In this document: in pieces, positions 1-6,222 of the stretch | How positions within the stretch are numbered: position 1 is the stretch's first letter | How the letters are laid out: the number at the start of each line of letters is the position of its first letter | Program-made: the position numbers and the translations under genes | The notes under the pieces: model-generated | What the model was told of the DNA's origin: nothing | What the model saw: only the letters and a program-made list of their open reading frames with translations | Database searches by the model: none | Source: Pseudomonadota bacterium | Lineage (GTDB): Bacteria; BMS3Abin14 | Direction: 5' to 3' | Assembly (NCBI GenBank): GCA_003229755.1 | Contig: QIFJ01000079.1 | Span: forward strand, 1 to 6,222 | DNA length: 6,222 bases

Positions 1-389
1 GTGAATCCTCTGAAACAGCGATGCTGGAGAACGCTATATCGGAACAGACACTTGCAGATCTTGAGCGGATACTTCTGGACCTGACGAGGACATCCAACCT
101 TAAGCAGTCAAGCCTGCTTGCGGAGAGCGTCCAGGACAGTCTCTACAGCGGCCTGAAAGCCAAGTATTCAAATGTGAGGAACCATGGTGTTAAACAGGCG
201 TCGTTCTACGTGTTGATCGGAGCCCAGATGCCGGCTGTACTTGTGGAAACCTCCTTTATCACACATCCAGGAGAGGAAAAGCTCCTGGCGAGTAATTCCT
301 ACAGGGAAGTCGTTGGCCAGTCCATATACCGCGGCATCGTTCAGTACATCGAAAAGGTGCTGGCCATGGCCAGCCTGGAGGCATCATGA
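1..389 (+). CDS. N-acetylmuramoyl-L-alanine amidase, C-terminal part (Amidase_3 family, AmiC-like); 5' end outside window
   Basis: The reading frame is open from base 3 to the TGA at 387-389, giving 128 residues that begin ESSETAMLENA, so the gene starts upstream of the window. The protein looks like the C-terminal half of a zinc-dependent Amidase_3 enzyme, which cleaves the amide bond between N-acetylmuramic acid and L-alanine in periplasmic peptidoglycan. Supporting signs are the S-x-x-x-A-x-x-EN-like helix at the left edge, a segment similar to the usual 'FxVLxxxxMPAVLVE' strand, and VETSFITHPGEE, whose Glu (codon 246-248) matches the conserved glutamate of the family's VE-[TS]-x-F-[IL]-[ST]-N/H motif. 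The closing helix ending in IYRGIVQYIEK is typical of the domain end. The zinc-binding residues of the N-terminal half, any signal peptide and any AMIN domain lie outside the window, so the choice among AmiA/B/C or other subtypes is not possible. The stop overlaps the glnD start (ATGA). Confidence 0.9.
   Translation, partial: ESSETAMLENAISEQTLADLERILLDLTRTSNLKQSSLLAESVQDSLYSGLKAKYSNVRNHGVKQASFYVLIGAQMPAVLVETSFITHPGEEKLLASNSYREVVGQSIYRGIVQYIEKVLAMASLEAS
377..381 (+). promoter_or_regulatory. Shine-Dalgarno site for glnD
   Basis: GGAGG lies four bases before the ATG at 386-388, inside the last codons of the amidase gene. Its presence supports the ATG at 386 as the glnD start, and with the ATGA overlap it points to coupled translation of the two genes. 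Confidence 0.6.
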
Positions 390-1168
390 GCCTTCTCTCT
401 CTGGAACAGCTCAGTGAACTTGGCGGTACGGAGGAACTGGGCAGGCGGCTGCAGGAGGATCACCGGGGCGCGTGGAATACACTTAAAAGTGAACATGAAA
501 CCGGTCTTGACAGCCTGGAAGTAATATCCCAGCTGACACGGCTGATGGACGAAATAGTGGATTTTGTCTATCACCAGACTGAAAAAAACCTGGGTAAGGT
601 GGGTTTAAAGAGGGATGAAAGACTTGTCCTCATGGCACTGGGGAGTTATGGCCGAAGGGAGCTTGCCCCACACTCGGATATAGATCTGCTATTTCTCCTG
701 CCGGAAAAGATCACTCCCTGGGCGGAGGAGTTCACCCAGAAGGTGCTGTACACACTCTGGGACGCCGGCCTCGACGTCGGCTACAGCACCAGATCCGTCA
801 ACGATTGTGTGAATCTGGCCGTCGATAACTTCGACGTCCTCACTTCCGTTCTGGACGCCCGTTTTCTCCAGGGAAACCTGGACCTGTACCAGACCCTCCT
901 GAAAGATTTCAGACGCAAGGTTCTGACGAAAGTAGGGGACGAATTTTGTAAGAAGCAAGCTCAAAGCAATGGAAGATCGTTTGAACAAACACGGTGGAAC
1001 GGTTTATGTCCTCGAGCCGAACCTCAAGGAGGGGATGGGGGGGTTAAGAGATATCCACACCGCGCTCTGGGTTGCCAAGGTACTTTACGGGATAGACAGG
1101 ATCGACGAGCTGGAGGAACTGGGCCTTGTGGACAGGAGGGATCTGAGGCTCCTGAAGACGTCCCTTAA
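386..1168 (+). CDS. glnD: GlnD N-terminal fragment: nucleotidyltransferase domain of PII uridylyltransferase, frameshifted
   Basis: This is the 5' part of one glnD gene; the rest follows in another frame from about base 948. GlnD uridylylates PII (GlnB/GlnK) when glutamine is low and removes UMP when glutamine is high, setting nitrogen assimilation in the cytoplasm. The frame starts at ATG 386 with GGAGG upstream. Residues 1-187 are real GlnD: the nucleotidyltransferase signature is GSYGR at residues 86-90 and the metal-binding DID at 98-100 in a REL-x-PHSDIDLLFLL context, followed by DAGLDVGYSTRSVNDC, typical of the family. After residue 187 (F, codon 944-946) the sequence stops resembling GlnD; the remaining 73 residues to the stop at 1166-1168 are out-of-frame, rich in Arg and Gly, and overlap the true coding frame. 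As read, this fragment would lack the HD and ACT domains. Function of the family is established; that the break is a single extra base is strong inference. Confidence 0.9.
   Translation: MSLLSLEQLSELGGTEELGRRLQEDHRGAWNTLKSEHETGLDSLEVISQLTRLMDEIVDFVYHQTEKNLGKVGLKRDERLVLMALGSYGRRELAPHSDIDLLFLLPEKITPWAEEFTQKVLYTLWDAGLDVGYSTRSVNDCVNLAVDNFDVLTSVLDARFLQGNLDLYQTLLKDFRRKVLTKVGDEFCKKQAQSNGRSFEQTRWNGLCPRAEPQGGDGGVKRYPHRALGCQGTLRDRQDRRAGGTGPCGQEGSEAPEDVP
935..947 (+). other. glnD: Site of the +1 frameshift in glnD
   Basis: Upstream frame reads to KVGDEF (ending 946), while the family-like sequence FVRSKLKAMEDR resumes at 945 or 948 in the next frame. A stop (TAG at 933-935) blocks the downstream frame on the left, so the change must lie between 936 and about 950. 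Two short homopolymers fit: GGGG at 935-938 and TTTT at 944-947. Removing one T gives KVGDEFVRSKLKAMEDR, which keeps an acidic residue pair and looks the more natural; removing one G gives VGTNFVRSKL. Either restores one 884-residue protein, close to the roughly 890 residues of E. coli GlnD. Confidence 0.85.
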
Positions 1169-3041
1169 TTTTCTTCAAAGGGTAAGGTGTGAGCTGCATT
1201 TTACAGCCAATGCCGCGAGGGACGTCCTCAGTATGGAACGACAGCCGTATCTAGCGATGCGTTTCGGATTCGAGGACCGAAGCGGGATTCCCGCAGTCGA
1301 ACGCTTCATGCAGAGGTATTACACTCACGCGGGACAGGTTCACCAGATAACGGAAAATATTATCAGGAGGTGCCTGGAAAAGGAGAGGAGAACGCCCAGG
1401 ATCCTCATGCGCCTCAAAGAAAAGGATCTGGGCCTGGGATTCTTCTCGCGGGAGGGTTTCATCTACAGCAGGAAACCGCCAGTAGAGTTCTTCCGTGAGG
1501 ATCCCGGCTGCCTTATGGATCTTTTCAAGATCTACCAGGACACAAATCTTGAACTCTCCCCCGAAATGGCAGTTGCTGTAAAGCGATCTGTAAAGCTGGT
1601 GGATGATAATTTCAGGAGTGATGAACGGATACGGGGTATGTTCTTCAGCATCCTTGATGAGGGCAAAAAGCTCTATGAAACATTACTCCTCATGAACGAG
1701 TTGAGATTTCTGGGAAGCTATATTCCTGAGTTTGCCGGCATTCACTGCAAGATGCAGCATGACTACTATCATACCTATACAGTTGATGAGCACAGTATCA
1801 GGGCGATAAGAGAGATCGTTGAGCTGCCCATGTCTCGGGAAACCGGGCTTAAGATCTATAGAACTGTTTACGAGGAGATCATGAACAACAGGCAGCTCCT
1901 CCTCCTGGTTATACTTCTTCATGACGTTGGAAAGGGTGCGGGTTCCGGTCATTCGGAGAAGGGAGCCAAGATGGGGGCCGCTGCAGCCGCCAGGCTGGGT
2001 TTCCCGGCCGATGATATTGAGACCATAGATTTCCTGATCAGGAACCATCTGGTGATGGCCCACGTGGCACAGCGAAGAGACCTGCACGAAGAGAAGACAA
2101 TAAAGGAGTTTGCCAGCCTCATGGTTCTTTTGACGATGGCGGACCTGAGGGCTGTCGGTCCTGGCGTATGGAACGAATGGAAGGGCAGCCTGATAACGGA
2201 GCTCTTCGTGGAAACAAACAGGGTTCTGGAGACCGGGGGGTTGAAGTGGGGAGATGTCCTTGACAGGATCGAAAGAACGAGGAAAAGAGTGGAGGAGAAC
2301 ATCGGTGACAAGCTGCCCATAAAGGATATAAGAGATGAACTGGACCGGCTCACCGAAAGGGCATACCTTGTTTTCAGACCTCGAAAGCTCTCGCGCCTTA
2401 TTGAAATGCATCTGGAAATGGGAGAGCAGGTGGTTGTATCCGCGTGGCACCAGCCCAGAGGCGGCGGATATACCGAGTTCTACGTGGTTGCCGACGACCA
2501 TCCCGGACTGTTTTCCAGGATCGCCGGCGTTCTTGCTGCCAACAACGTCAACATTCTGGGTGCCCAGATCCTGACCAGGACCGATGGAATAGTCTTCGAT
2601 ATACTCCAGGTGACGGACAGCGTAATGCAGCCGATAACGGATTCTGTAAAATTTCGCCTGGTCAGTAGAGAGCTTGAGAAGGTATTAAAGGGTGATCTCA
2701 CAGTCGAAGATCTGATCCACACGAGAAAGCCTTCCATGCCGCTTGCCAGAAAAAAAGCAGTAGTCGTTGAAGTGGAGGCACCCACCAGAATAGATATCGA
2801 TAACGAGGTATCGGATAACTACACCGTTGTCGATATATACACAAAGGACAGGATCGGGCTGCTTTATTCCATCACCTCAACACTTTCATCGCTTGGCCTT
2901 TCTATCCACACTGCGAAAGTATCCACAAAGGTGGACCAGGCCGCCGATGTTTTCTATCTGACCGATCTCGAAGGAAACAAAATAGATGACGAGGGCAGGC
3001 TTGACAAGATCAGGATGGAGCTTTTGAAGGTACTGGAGTAA
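969..3041 (+). CDS. glnD: GlnD C-terminal part: helical region, HD uridylyl-removing domain and two ACT domains
   Basis: This is the larger part of the frameshifted glnD. The frame is family-like from about base 945-948, so ATG 969 is only an internal Met with no Shine-Dalgarno site before it. In this fragment's numbering (add 194 for the repaired protein), GGTVYVLEPNLKEGMGGLRD at 9-28 is the conserved GlnD linker motif. The HD domain carries HDYYHTYTVDEHS at 264-276, the metal-binding HDVGKG at 318-323 and IRNH at 357-360, expected for removal of UMP from PII. A T-x-AD-x-x-A-x-x-P-x-x-W-x-x-WK segment lies at 389-405. ACT1 (about 504-548, ADDHPGLFSRIAGVLA) and ACT2 (about 619-666, TKDRIGLLYSITSTLS) are the expected glutamine-sensing modules. 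All residues of the HD core appear intact, so the domain is not decayed apart from the frameshift. Alone, this fragment would lack the transferase. It ends with TAA at 3039-3041, facing the convergent cyclase gene. Confidence 0.95.
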   Translation: MEDRLNKHGGTVYVLEPNLKEGMGGLRDIHTALWVAKVLYGIDRIDELEELGLVDRRDLRLLKTSLNFLQRVRCELHFTANAARDVLSMERQPYLAMRFGFEDRSGIPAVERFMQRYYTHAGQVHQITENIIRRCLEKERRTPRILMRLKEKDLGLGFFSREGFIYSRKPPVEFFREDPGCLMDLFKIYQDTNLELSPEMAVAVKRSVKLVDDNFRSDERIRGMFFSILDEGKKLYETLLLMNELRFLGSYIPEFAGIHCKMQHDYYHTYTVDEHSIRAIREIVELPMSRETGLKIYRTVYEEIMNNRQLLLLVILLHDVGKGAGSGHSEKGAKMGAAAAARLGFPADDIETIDFLIRNHLVMAHVAQRRDLHEEKTIKEFASLMVLLTMADLRAVGPGVWNEWKGSLITELFVETNRVLETGGLKWGDVLDRIERTRKRVEENIGDKLPIKDIRDELDRLTERAYLVFRPRKLSRLIEMHLEMGEQVVVSAWHQPRGGGYTEFYVVADDHPGLFSRIAGVLAANNVNILGAQILTRTDGIVFDILQVTDSVMQPITDSVKFRLVSRELEKVLKGDLTVEDLIHTRKPSMPLARKKAVVVEVEAPTRIDIDNEVSDNYTVVDIYTKDRIGLLYSITSTLSSLGLSIHTAKVSTKVDQAADVFYLTDLEGNKIDDEGRLDKIRMELLKVLE

Positions 3042-3053
3042 TGACTTGAACCG

Positions 3054-3144
3054 CGACCAAGGCCCAAAGCCCAACGACCAACGTGTTTTAAAATAGTTAT
3101 ATTATTGATTCATACCCTTGGCCATTGGTCGTTGGTCATTGGTC
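3054..3144. repeat. Inverted blocks of degenerate heptad repeats (NGACCAA / NTTGGTC) between convergent genes
   Basis: The left block has four contiguous 7-base units: CGACCAA (3054-3060), GGCCCAA (3061-3067), AGCCCAA (3068-3074) and CGACCAA (3075-3081). The right block has four units in the opposite sense: CTTGGCC (3117-3123), ATTGGTC (3124-3130), GTTGGTC (3131-3137) and ATTGGTC (3138-3144). Paired unit by unit the arms match at 22 of 28 positions by my count, around a 35-base AT-rich centre holding TTTTAAAA (3086-3093). The block fills nearly all of the space between the glnD stop and the stop of the minus-strand cyclase gene. It could fold as an imperfect hairpin in either transcript and so help end both, but neither side has a T-tract directly after the stem, so it is not a classic intrinsic terminator. 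The units resemble the heptanucleotide STRR repeats known from cyanobacteria (one class has, from memory, a TTGGTCA unit). Confidence 0.85.
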
Positions 3145-3156
3145 GAGATCAGCCCA

Positions 3157-4125
3157 TCATTCTGCATTGGTTTTCTTCAGAACCTTCTCCAGGAAAAAAT
3201 ACTGATTTCCGCCCAGTTTCTTCGCCTGGTAGAGAGCCTCATCGGCGGCGATGATAACCTCATCGGAGGATTCGGGTTGGCCGGGAGAAAATGACACGAG
3301 ACCTATACTTACCGCTATCATATGTTCACGTCCATCTGCCAGAACAGGGTCAGAGAGACGGGTCAGGATCTGTTCAGCCACTTTCCTGCTGCCGGTCTGA
3401 TCGGTCTGCGTAAGAAGAACCCCAAACTCATCCCCACCATATCTTGCCAGCAGATCGGTCTCCCGCAGACCCTGGTGTATGGCGCCGGCTACAGACTTCA
3501 GGACAAAATCGCCATGACGGTGGCCGTATGTATCGTTAACTTCCTTGAAATTGTCCAGATCAAGAAGGATCATGGAGAACGGTGTCCTGTAGCGGCGGCT
3601 TCTCCTTATTTCCTCGGCCAACTTGTCGATCAAATGACGGTAGTTTGGTATCCCGGTAAGACCGTCTGTAACAGCCATTTCCTCAAGAAGTTTGTTCTTG
3701 CTGATCAGCTCATCCTGAAGGCGTTTGATCCTCAACATGGCTTTTATCTTTGCGATAAGAAGGGTCGTATTGAAGGGCTTTGTTATATAATCGTCCGCGC
3801 CGGCGTCAATACCCTTCATTATGTCGTCGGGTTGGTCCTTTACGGTGACTATGAAGATCAGGGTATCTTTCAGAGCGGAATCTCCCTTTATCTGTCTGCA
3901 AACCTCCAGACCGTCGATCCCCAGTCCCGGCGGCGCTTCAGGATCGGGCAGCATGATATCCAGCAGGACGAGGTCAAAAGGACCATTGTCTCTGATCTTC
4001 TCAATTGCCTCCTTACCGGTTGCGGCAGACACAGAACCGTAGCCCTCGGACTGTACGATCTTGCACAGTATCTCGTTAAGGCTTTTGTTATCTTCGACTA
4101 TAAGGATGCGTTGTTTTTCTTCCAT
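3157..4125 (-). CDS. Response regulator diguanylate cyclase (REC-GGDEF)
   Basis: The 322-residue product is a cytoplasmic two-component output protein expected to make cyclic di-GMP from two GTP when its receiver is phosphorylated. The REC domain (about residues 4-130) begins RILIVEDN, with acidic residues E11 and D12, phospho-acceptor D56 in LLDIMLP, T94 and K116 in TKPF. A helical linker rich in charged residues follows (about 131-152), then MAVTDGLTGIPNYR opens the GGDEF domain (about 153-315). The active site GGDEF (residues 230-234, bases 3424-3438) is canonical, and RETD five residues before it (bases 3454-3465) is an intact RxxD inhibitory site, so product feedback is likely. About eight extra residues, rich in Pro and Gly, follow the phospho-acceptor strand. 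I chose ATG 4123-4125 because REC starts immediately after it; a GTG at 4174-4176 would add 17 residues unlike any REC start, and has no ribosome site. No histidine kinase is in the window, so the partner is unknown. PleD has an extra REC domain that is absent here. Confidence 0.95.
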   Translation of the reverse strand: MEEKQRILIVEDNKSLNEILCKIVQSEGYGSVSAATGKEAIEKIRDNGPFDLVLLDIMLPDPEAPPGLGIDGLEVCRQIKGDSALKDTLIFIVTVKDQPDDIMKGIDAGADDYITKPFNTTLLIAKIKAMLRIKRLQDELISKNKLLEEMAVTDGLTGIPNYRHLIDKLAEEIRRSRRYRTPFSMILLDLDNFKEVNDTYGHRHGDFVLKSVAGAIHQGLRETDLLARYGGDEFGVLLTQTDQTGSRKVAEQILTRLSDPVLADGREHMIAVSIGLVSFSPGQPESSDEVIIAADEALYQAKKLGGNQYFFLEKVLKKTNAE

Positions 4126-4284
4126 TGTCTCTGCATTCAGGACGGGCAGGTATGTAATAATGCGGTCAGAGGGCACACAGAAATATTTTACAACTAATAA
4201 GCTGGGCCCTTTCCCCTTGTTGAAGTTTCTGGTAATTTAGTGAATATGTCTCGAAAAATCAAGAAATTAACGGAAAGCGGGACT
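4126..4284. promoter_or_regulatory. Divergent intergenic region expected to hold promoters for the cyclase gene and rarA
   Basis: This AT-richer gap separates divergently transcribed genes, so each should start here. On the minus strand TAAAAT (plus-strand 4185-4190) is a 5-of-6 match to a sigma-70 -10 box; a start about 7 bases on would give a leader of about 50 bases to ATG 4125 and would make the GTG at 4176 nearly leaderless. No good -35 stands 17 bases behind it. On the plus strand TTGAAG (4220-4225) and AATATG (4243-4248), 17 bases apart, form a weak candidate for rarA. These are pattern matches only; the region is supported by gene layout, the exact boxes are not. Confidence 0.3.
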
Positions 4285-5685
4285 ATGGAAGAGAGTACGC
4301 CAAGCCTCTTCCCTCCGGAAAAGGTACTGGAAAAAAGGGATAGATCAGGGCCTCTGGCGGACAGAATGAGGCCTGAGGCGCTGGATGATTTTCTGGGCCA
4401 GGCGGAGCTCATGTCCGAAGGGGCGATCCTCAGGAGAATGATCGAGGATGATAAGTTGAGCTCGATGATCTTCTGGGGTCCACCGGGATCGGGAAAAACA
4501 ACTCTTGCACGCCTTATCGCCAGGAGGACGGATTCGCTCTTCCTCTCATACAGCGCTGTTGCTTCCGGAAGCAAGGAGATGAAGGAGGTCATGTCAGAGG
4601 CGAGAAGGATACGCCGAAGCACTGGCAGGAAAACCATTCTTTTCATTGACGAAGTGCACCGCTTCAACAAGGCCCAGCAGGATGCCTTTTTACCTTTCGT
4701 GGAACGGGGGGATGTTATTCTGGTAGGCGCCACTACTGAAAACCCTTCCTTCGAGGTCATTTCAGCACTCCTTTCCCGGTCCAAGGTATTTCTTTTTTCC
4801 CCACTCAGTGGGGAGCATATCACCATACTGCTTGAAAGAGCTGTGAAGGAGGATGAGGAGCTCGCAAGCCTCGATCTCACAGTTACGCCCGGGGCGGTTG
4901 ATCAGATAATAGCCTTTTCAGATGGGGACGCCAGGCGGGCCCTTACCGCTCTGGAGCTGTGTGTTCTGCTTACCCAGGCTGATGATAAGGGAAGGAAAAC
5001 AGTTGGCCCGGATCAGGTAAGCAGCGCCCTCCAGAAAAAGGCACTGGCATATGACCGGGTTGGGGAGGAACACTATAATATTGTTAGTGCTCTTCACAAG
5101 AGCATAAGGGGGAGCGATCCGGATGCTTCGCTGTATTGGCTTGCCCGGATGCTGGAGGGGGGCGAAGATCGCAGGTATGTCCTCCGCCGTCTGATCAGGG
5201 CCGCTTCAGAAGATATTGGTATGGCTGATCCTTCGGCTCTTCAGCAGGCGGTTTCGGCTTTCAATGCCTTTGATATTCTCGGTGTCCCGGAAGGAGATCT
5301 TGTGCTGGCTCAGCTGGTTGTATACCTTGCTATGGCCCCCAAGAGCAACTCGGTTTATCGAGCATATGGAAAAGCTGTGAGGGATGTGCACAAGGAACCA
5401 GCCCGGCCTGTCCCGCTCCATATAAGAAACGCGCCCACCGGGCTTATGAAGGACCTGGATTACGGTAAAGGCTACGAGTATTCCCATGACATGCCCGATG
5501 GGCTTTCACAGCATTCTTTCTTTCCTGATGAAATGAAGGAGCGGCGGTACTATTCACCAGCAGGCAGGGGGAACGAGGAGAAGATCTCGGCCAGACTCAC
5601 TGAAATAAGAGAGCAGATAAGACTCTTAAGGAAAGAAAAGTCAGCGACTGGAAAGGGCAAAAGGGAAGATGAGTCCCAGGATTAG
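4285..5685 (+). CDS. rarA: Replication-associated recombination protein A (RarA/MgsA AAA+ ATPase)
   Basis: The 466-residue product is an AAA+ clamp-loader-like ATPase (RarA, MgsA; Mgs1/WRNIP1 in eukaryotes) that acts at stalled replication forks and in recombination. PLADRMRP at residues 24-31 followed by LDDFLGQ is the standard family opening. Walker A GPPGSGKTT is at 65-73, Walker B FIDEVHRFNKAQQDA at 120-134, sensor 1 GATTENPSFE at 148-157, an arginine-finger-like LLSRSKVF at 163-170 and sensor 2 GDARRAL at 214-220. The C-terminal MgsA part includes YDRVGEEHYNIVSALHKS, RGSDPDASLYWLARMLEGGE and ASEDIGMADP, which are highly characteristic. A charged tail of about 30 residues ends the protein. 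Start: ATG 4285 sits seven bases after GGAAAG (4272-4277) and gives an N-terminus of normal length with the SLF patch seen in relatives. GTG 4240 and ATG 4246 in frame would add 15 or 13 basic residues but lack a ribosome site. It overlaps mutL by 17 bases, suggesting a shared transcript. Confidence 0.96.
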   Translation: MEESTPSLFPPEKVLEKRDRSGPLADRMRPEALDDFLGQAELMSEGAILRRMIEDDKLSSMIFWGPPGSGKTTLARLIARRTDSLFLSYSAVASGSKEMKEVMSEARRIRRSTGRKTILFIDEVHRFNKAQQDAFLPFVERGDVILVGATTENPSFEVISALLSRSKVFLFSPLSGEHITILLERAVKEDEELASLDLTVTPGAVDQIIAFSDGDARRALTALELCVLLTQADDKGRKTVGPDQVSSALQKKALAYDRVGEEHYNIVSALHKSIRGSDPDASLYWLARMLEGGEDRRYVLRRLIRAASEDIGMADPSALQQAVSAFNAFDILGVPEGDLVLAQLVVYLAMAPKSNSVYRAYGKAVRDVHKEPARPVPLHIRNAPTGLMKDLDYGKGYEYSHDMPDGLSQHSFFPDEMKERRYYSPAGRGNEEKISARLTEIREQIRLLRKEKSATGKGKREDESQD

Positions 5686-6222
5686 GGTTCTTCCCGACAG
5701 CCTCGTCAATTTGATAGCTGCGGGTGAAGTAGTAGAACGCCCCGCGTCAATTGTAAAGGAGCTGGTTGAAAACTCCCTGGACGCGTCAAGTTCCAGAATA
5801 ACAGTTCATCTCCTGGATGGCGGCAAACGGGAGATCAGGGTTACAGATAACGGTACCGGTATGGGCCGGGAACAAGCCCTTCTATCCATTGAACGTCACG
5901 CCACGAGCAAGATCGCAGGCCCCGAAGACCTTTCGAGGATCACGAGCCTGGGCTTCAGAGGGGAAGCTCTCCCCAGTATGGCAGCGGTGGGCAAGTTTAC
6001 TCTCCAGACCTGGGACGGAAGGGAAGGGACCGGTAACAGGATATCAATTGATAACGGAACGCTTGTTTCTGTTCAGGCCGGCCCTGCGGTAAAGGGCACC
6101 TCTGTAACACTTTCCAGTATCTTTTCCCGTATCCCCGCCCGCAGGAAGTTTCTCAAGAGCGCCGATACCGAGATGGCATGGTGTATCAGAGCTGTGGAGG
6201 AAGCGGCCCTGACAAGGCCGGA
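5669..6222 (+). CDS. mutL: DNA mismatch repair protein MutL, N-terminal part (runs off right edge)
   Basis: The frame is open from ATG 5669 to the window end, giving 184 residues of a protein usually 600 or more long. MutL is the GHKL ATPase that links MutS mismatch recognition to strand incision. The opening IRVLPDSLVNLIAAGEVVERPASIVKE matches the family's I-x-x-L-[PD]-x-x-x-x-x-x-IAAGEVV start. ATP-site motifs are ELVENSLDA at residues 31-39 (catalytic Glu 34), DNGTGM at 60-65, RHATSKI at 76-82 and SLGFRGEALPS at 93-103, followed by GTSVT and PARRKFLKS at 156-164. The residues before PARRKF are FSRI rather than the FxNT of E. coli. The start lies inside the rarA end (rarA stop 5683-5685), with purine-rich AAGGGAAG directly before it and AAAGGG at 5652-5657, so translational coupling is likely. 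The C-terminal dimerization domain, which would tell whether this MutL has the endonuclease motif DQHAx2Ex4E, is outside the window. Confidence 0.97.
   Translation, partial: MSPRIRVLPDSLVNLIAAGEVVERPASIVKELVENSLDASSSRITVHLLDGGKREIRVTDNGTGMGREQALLSIERHATSKIAGPEDLSRITSLGFRGEALPSMAAVGKFTLQTWDGREGTGNRISIDNGTLVSVQAGPAVKGTSVTLSSIFSRIPARRKFLKSADTEMAWCIRAVEEAALTRP

Noticed and set aside
944..975. Programmed +1 ribosomal frameshift in glnD as the preferred explanation
   Set aside because: There is no zero-frame stop or rare codon at the slip site, no upstream Shine-Dalgarno-like stimulator is evident, and GlnD is not known to need frameshifting; a simple indel explains the data.
1683..2501. Long open frame of 272 codons on the minus strand
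   Set aside because: It is antisense to the HD and linker region of glnD, which has clear family motifs on the plus strand; its translation shows no recognisable domain.
3054..3144. CRISPR array or intrinsic terminator
   Set aside because: The repeat unit is only 7 bases with no spacers, so not CRISPR; the stem is imperfect, has a 35-base loop and lacks a following T-tract on either strand, so not a classic terminator.
3322..4197. Long plus-strand open frame of 291 codons opposite the diguanylate cyclase
   Set aside because: The minus strand carries complete REC and GGDEF motifs; the plus-strand translation has no domain-like pattern and is a shadow of the codon structure.
4194..4880. Minus-strand open frame of 228 codons opposite rarA
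   Set aside because: It is low-complexity Ser/Arg/Leu-rich sequence antisense to Walker A and B of rarA, so a shadow frame.
5817..6092. Plus-strand open frame of 91 codons within mutL
   Set aside because: It lies in another frame of the mutL region that encodes DNGTGM, RHATSKI and GFRGEAL; the mutL frame is open to the window edge.

Overview
This window is an ordinary chromosomal stretch of housekeeping and signalling genes. Nothing in it looks like a new defence, mobile or biosynthetic system. It holds, in order: the 3' end of an N-acetylmuramoyl-L-alanine amidase gene; glnD, broken by a one-base frameshift in this sequence; a response-regulator diguanylate cyclase on the minus strand; rarA (mgsA); and the first third of mutL, which runs off the right edge.

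The host is a Gram-negative-type bacterium of moderate GC. A full-length GlnD with two C-terminal ACT domains, a REC-GGDEF regulator and the style of the genes suggest Desulfobacterota (former Deltaproteobacteria) or a nearby proteobacterial lineage. This is inference from gene content and protein style, with no marker gene to settle it.

Bases 1-3041 (+) form one transcription direction: the amidase stop overlaps the glnD start in an ATGA, so the two are probably translationally coupled. Bases 3042-3156 separate two convergent genes and carry eight degenerate 7-base repeats in two inverted blocks around an AT-rich centre. Bases 3157-4125 (-) encode the diguanylate cyclase. Bases 4126-4284 lie between divergent genes and should hold both promoters. 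Bases 4285-6222 (+) carry rarA and mutL, overlapping by 17 bases, which fits a small DNA replication/repair operon.

Functionally, GlnD senses glutamine and controls PII signalling; the cyclase would make c-di-GMP on phosphorylation and has an intact feedback site; RarA acts at stalled replication forks; MutL couples mismatch recognition to repair. The points most worth a second look are the glnD frameshift (real mutation or sequence error) and the inverted heptad repeats.
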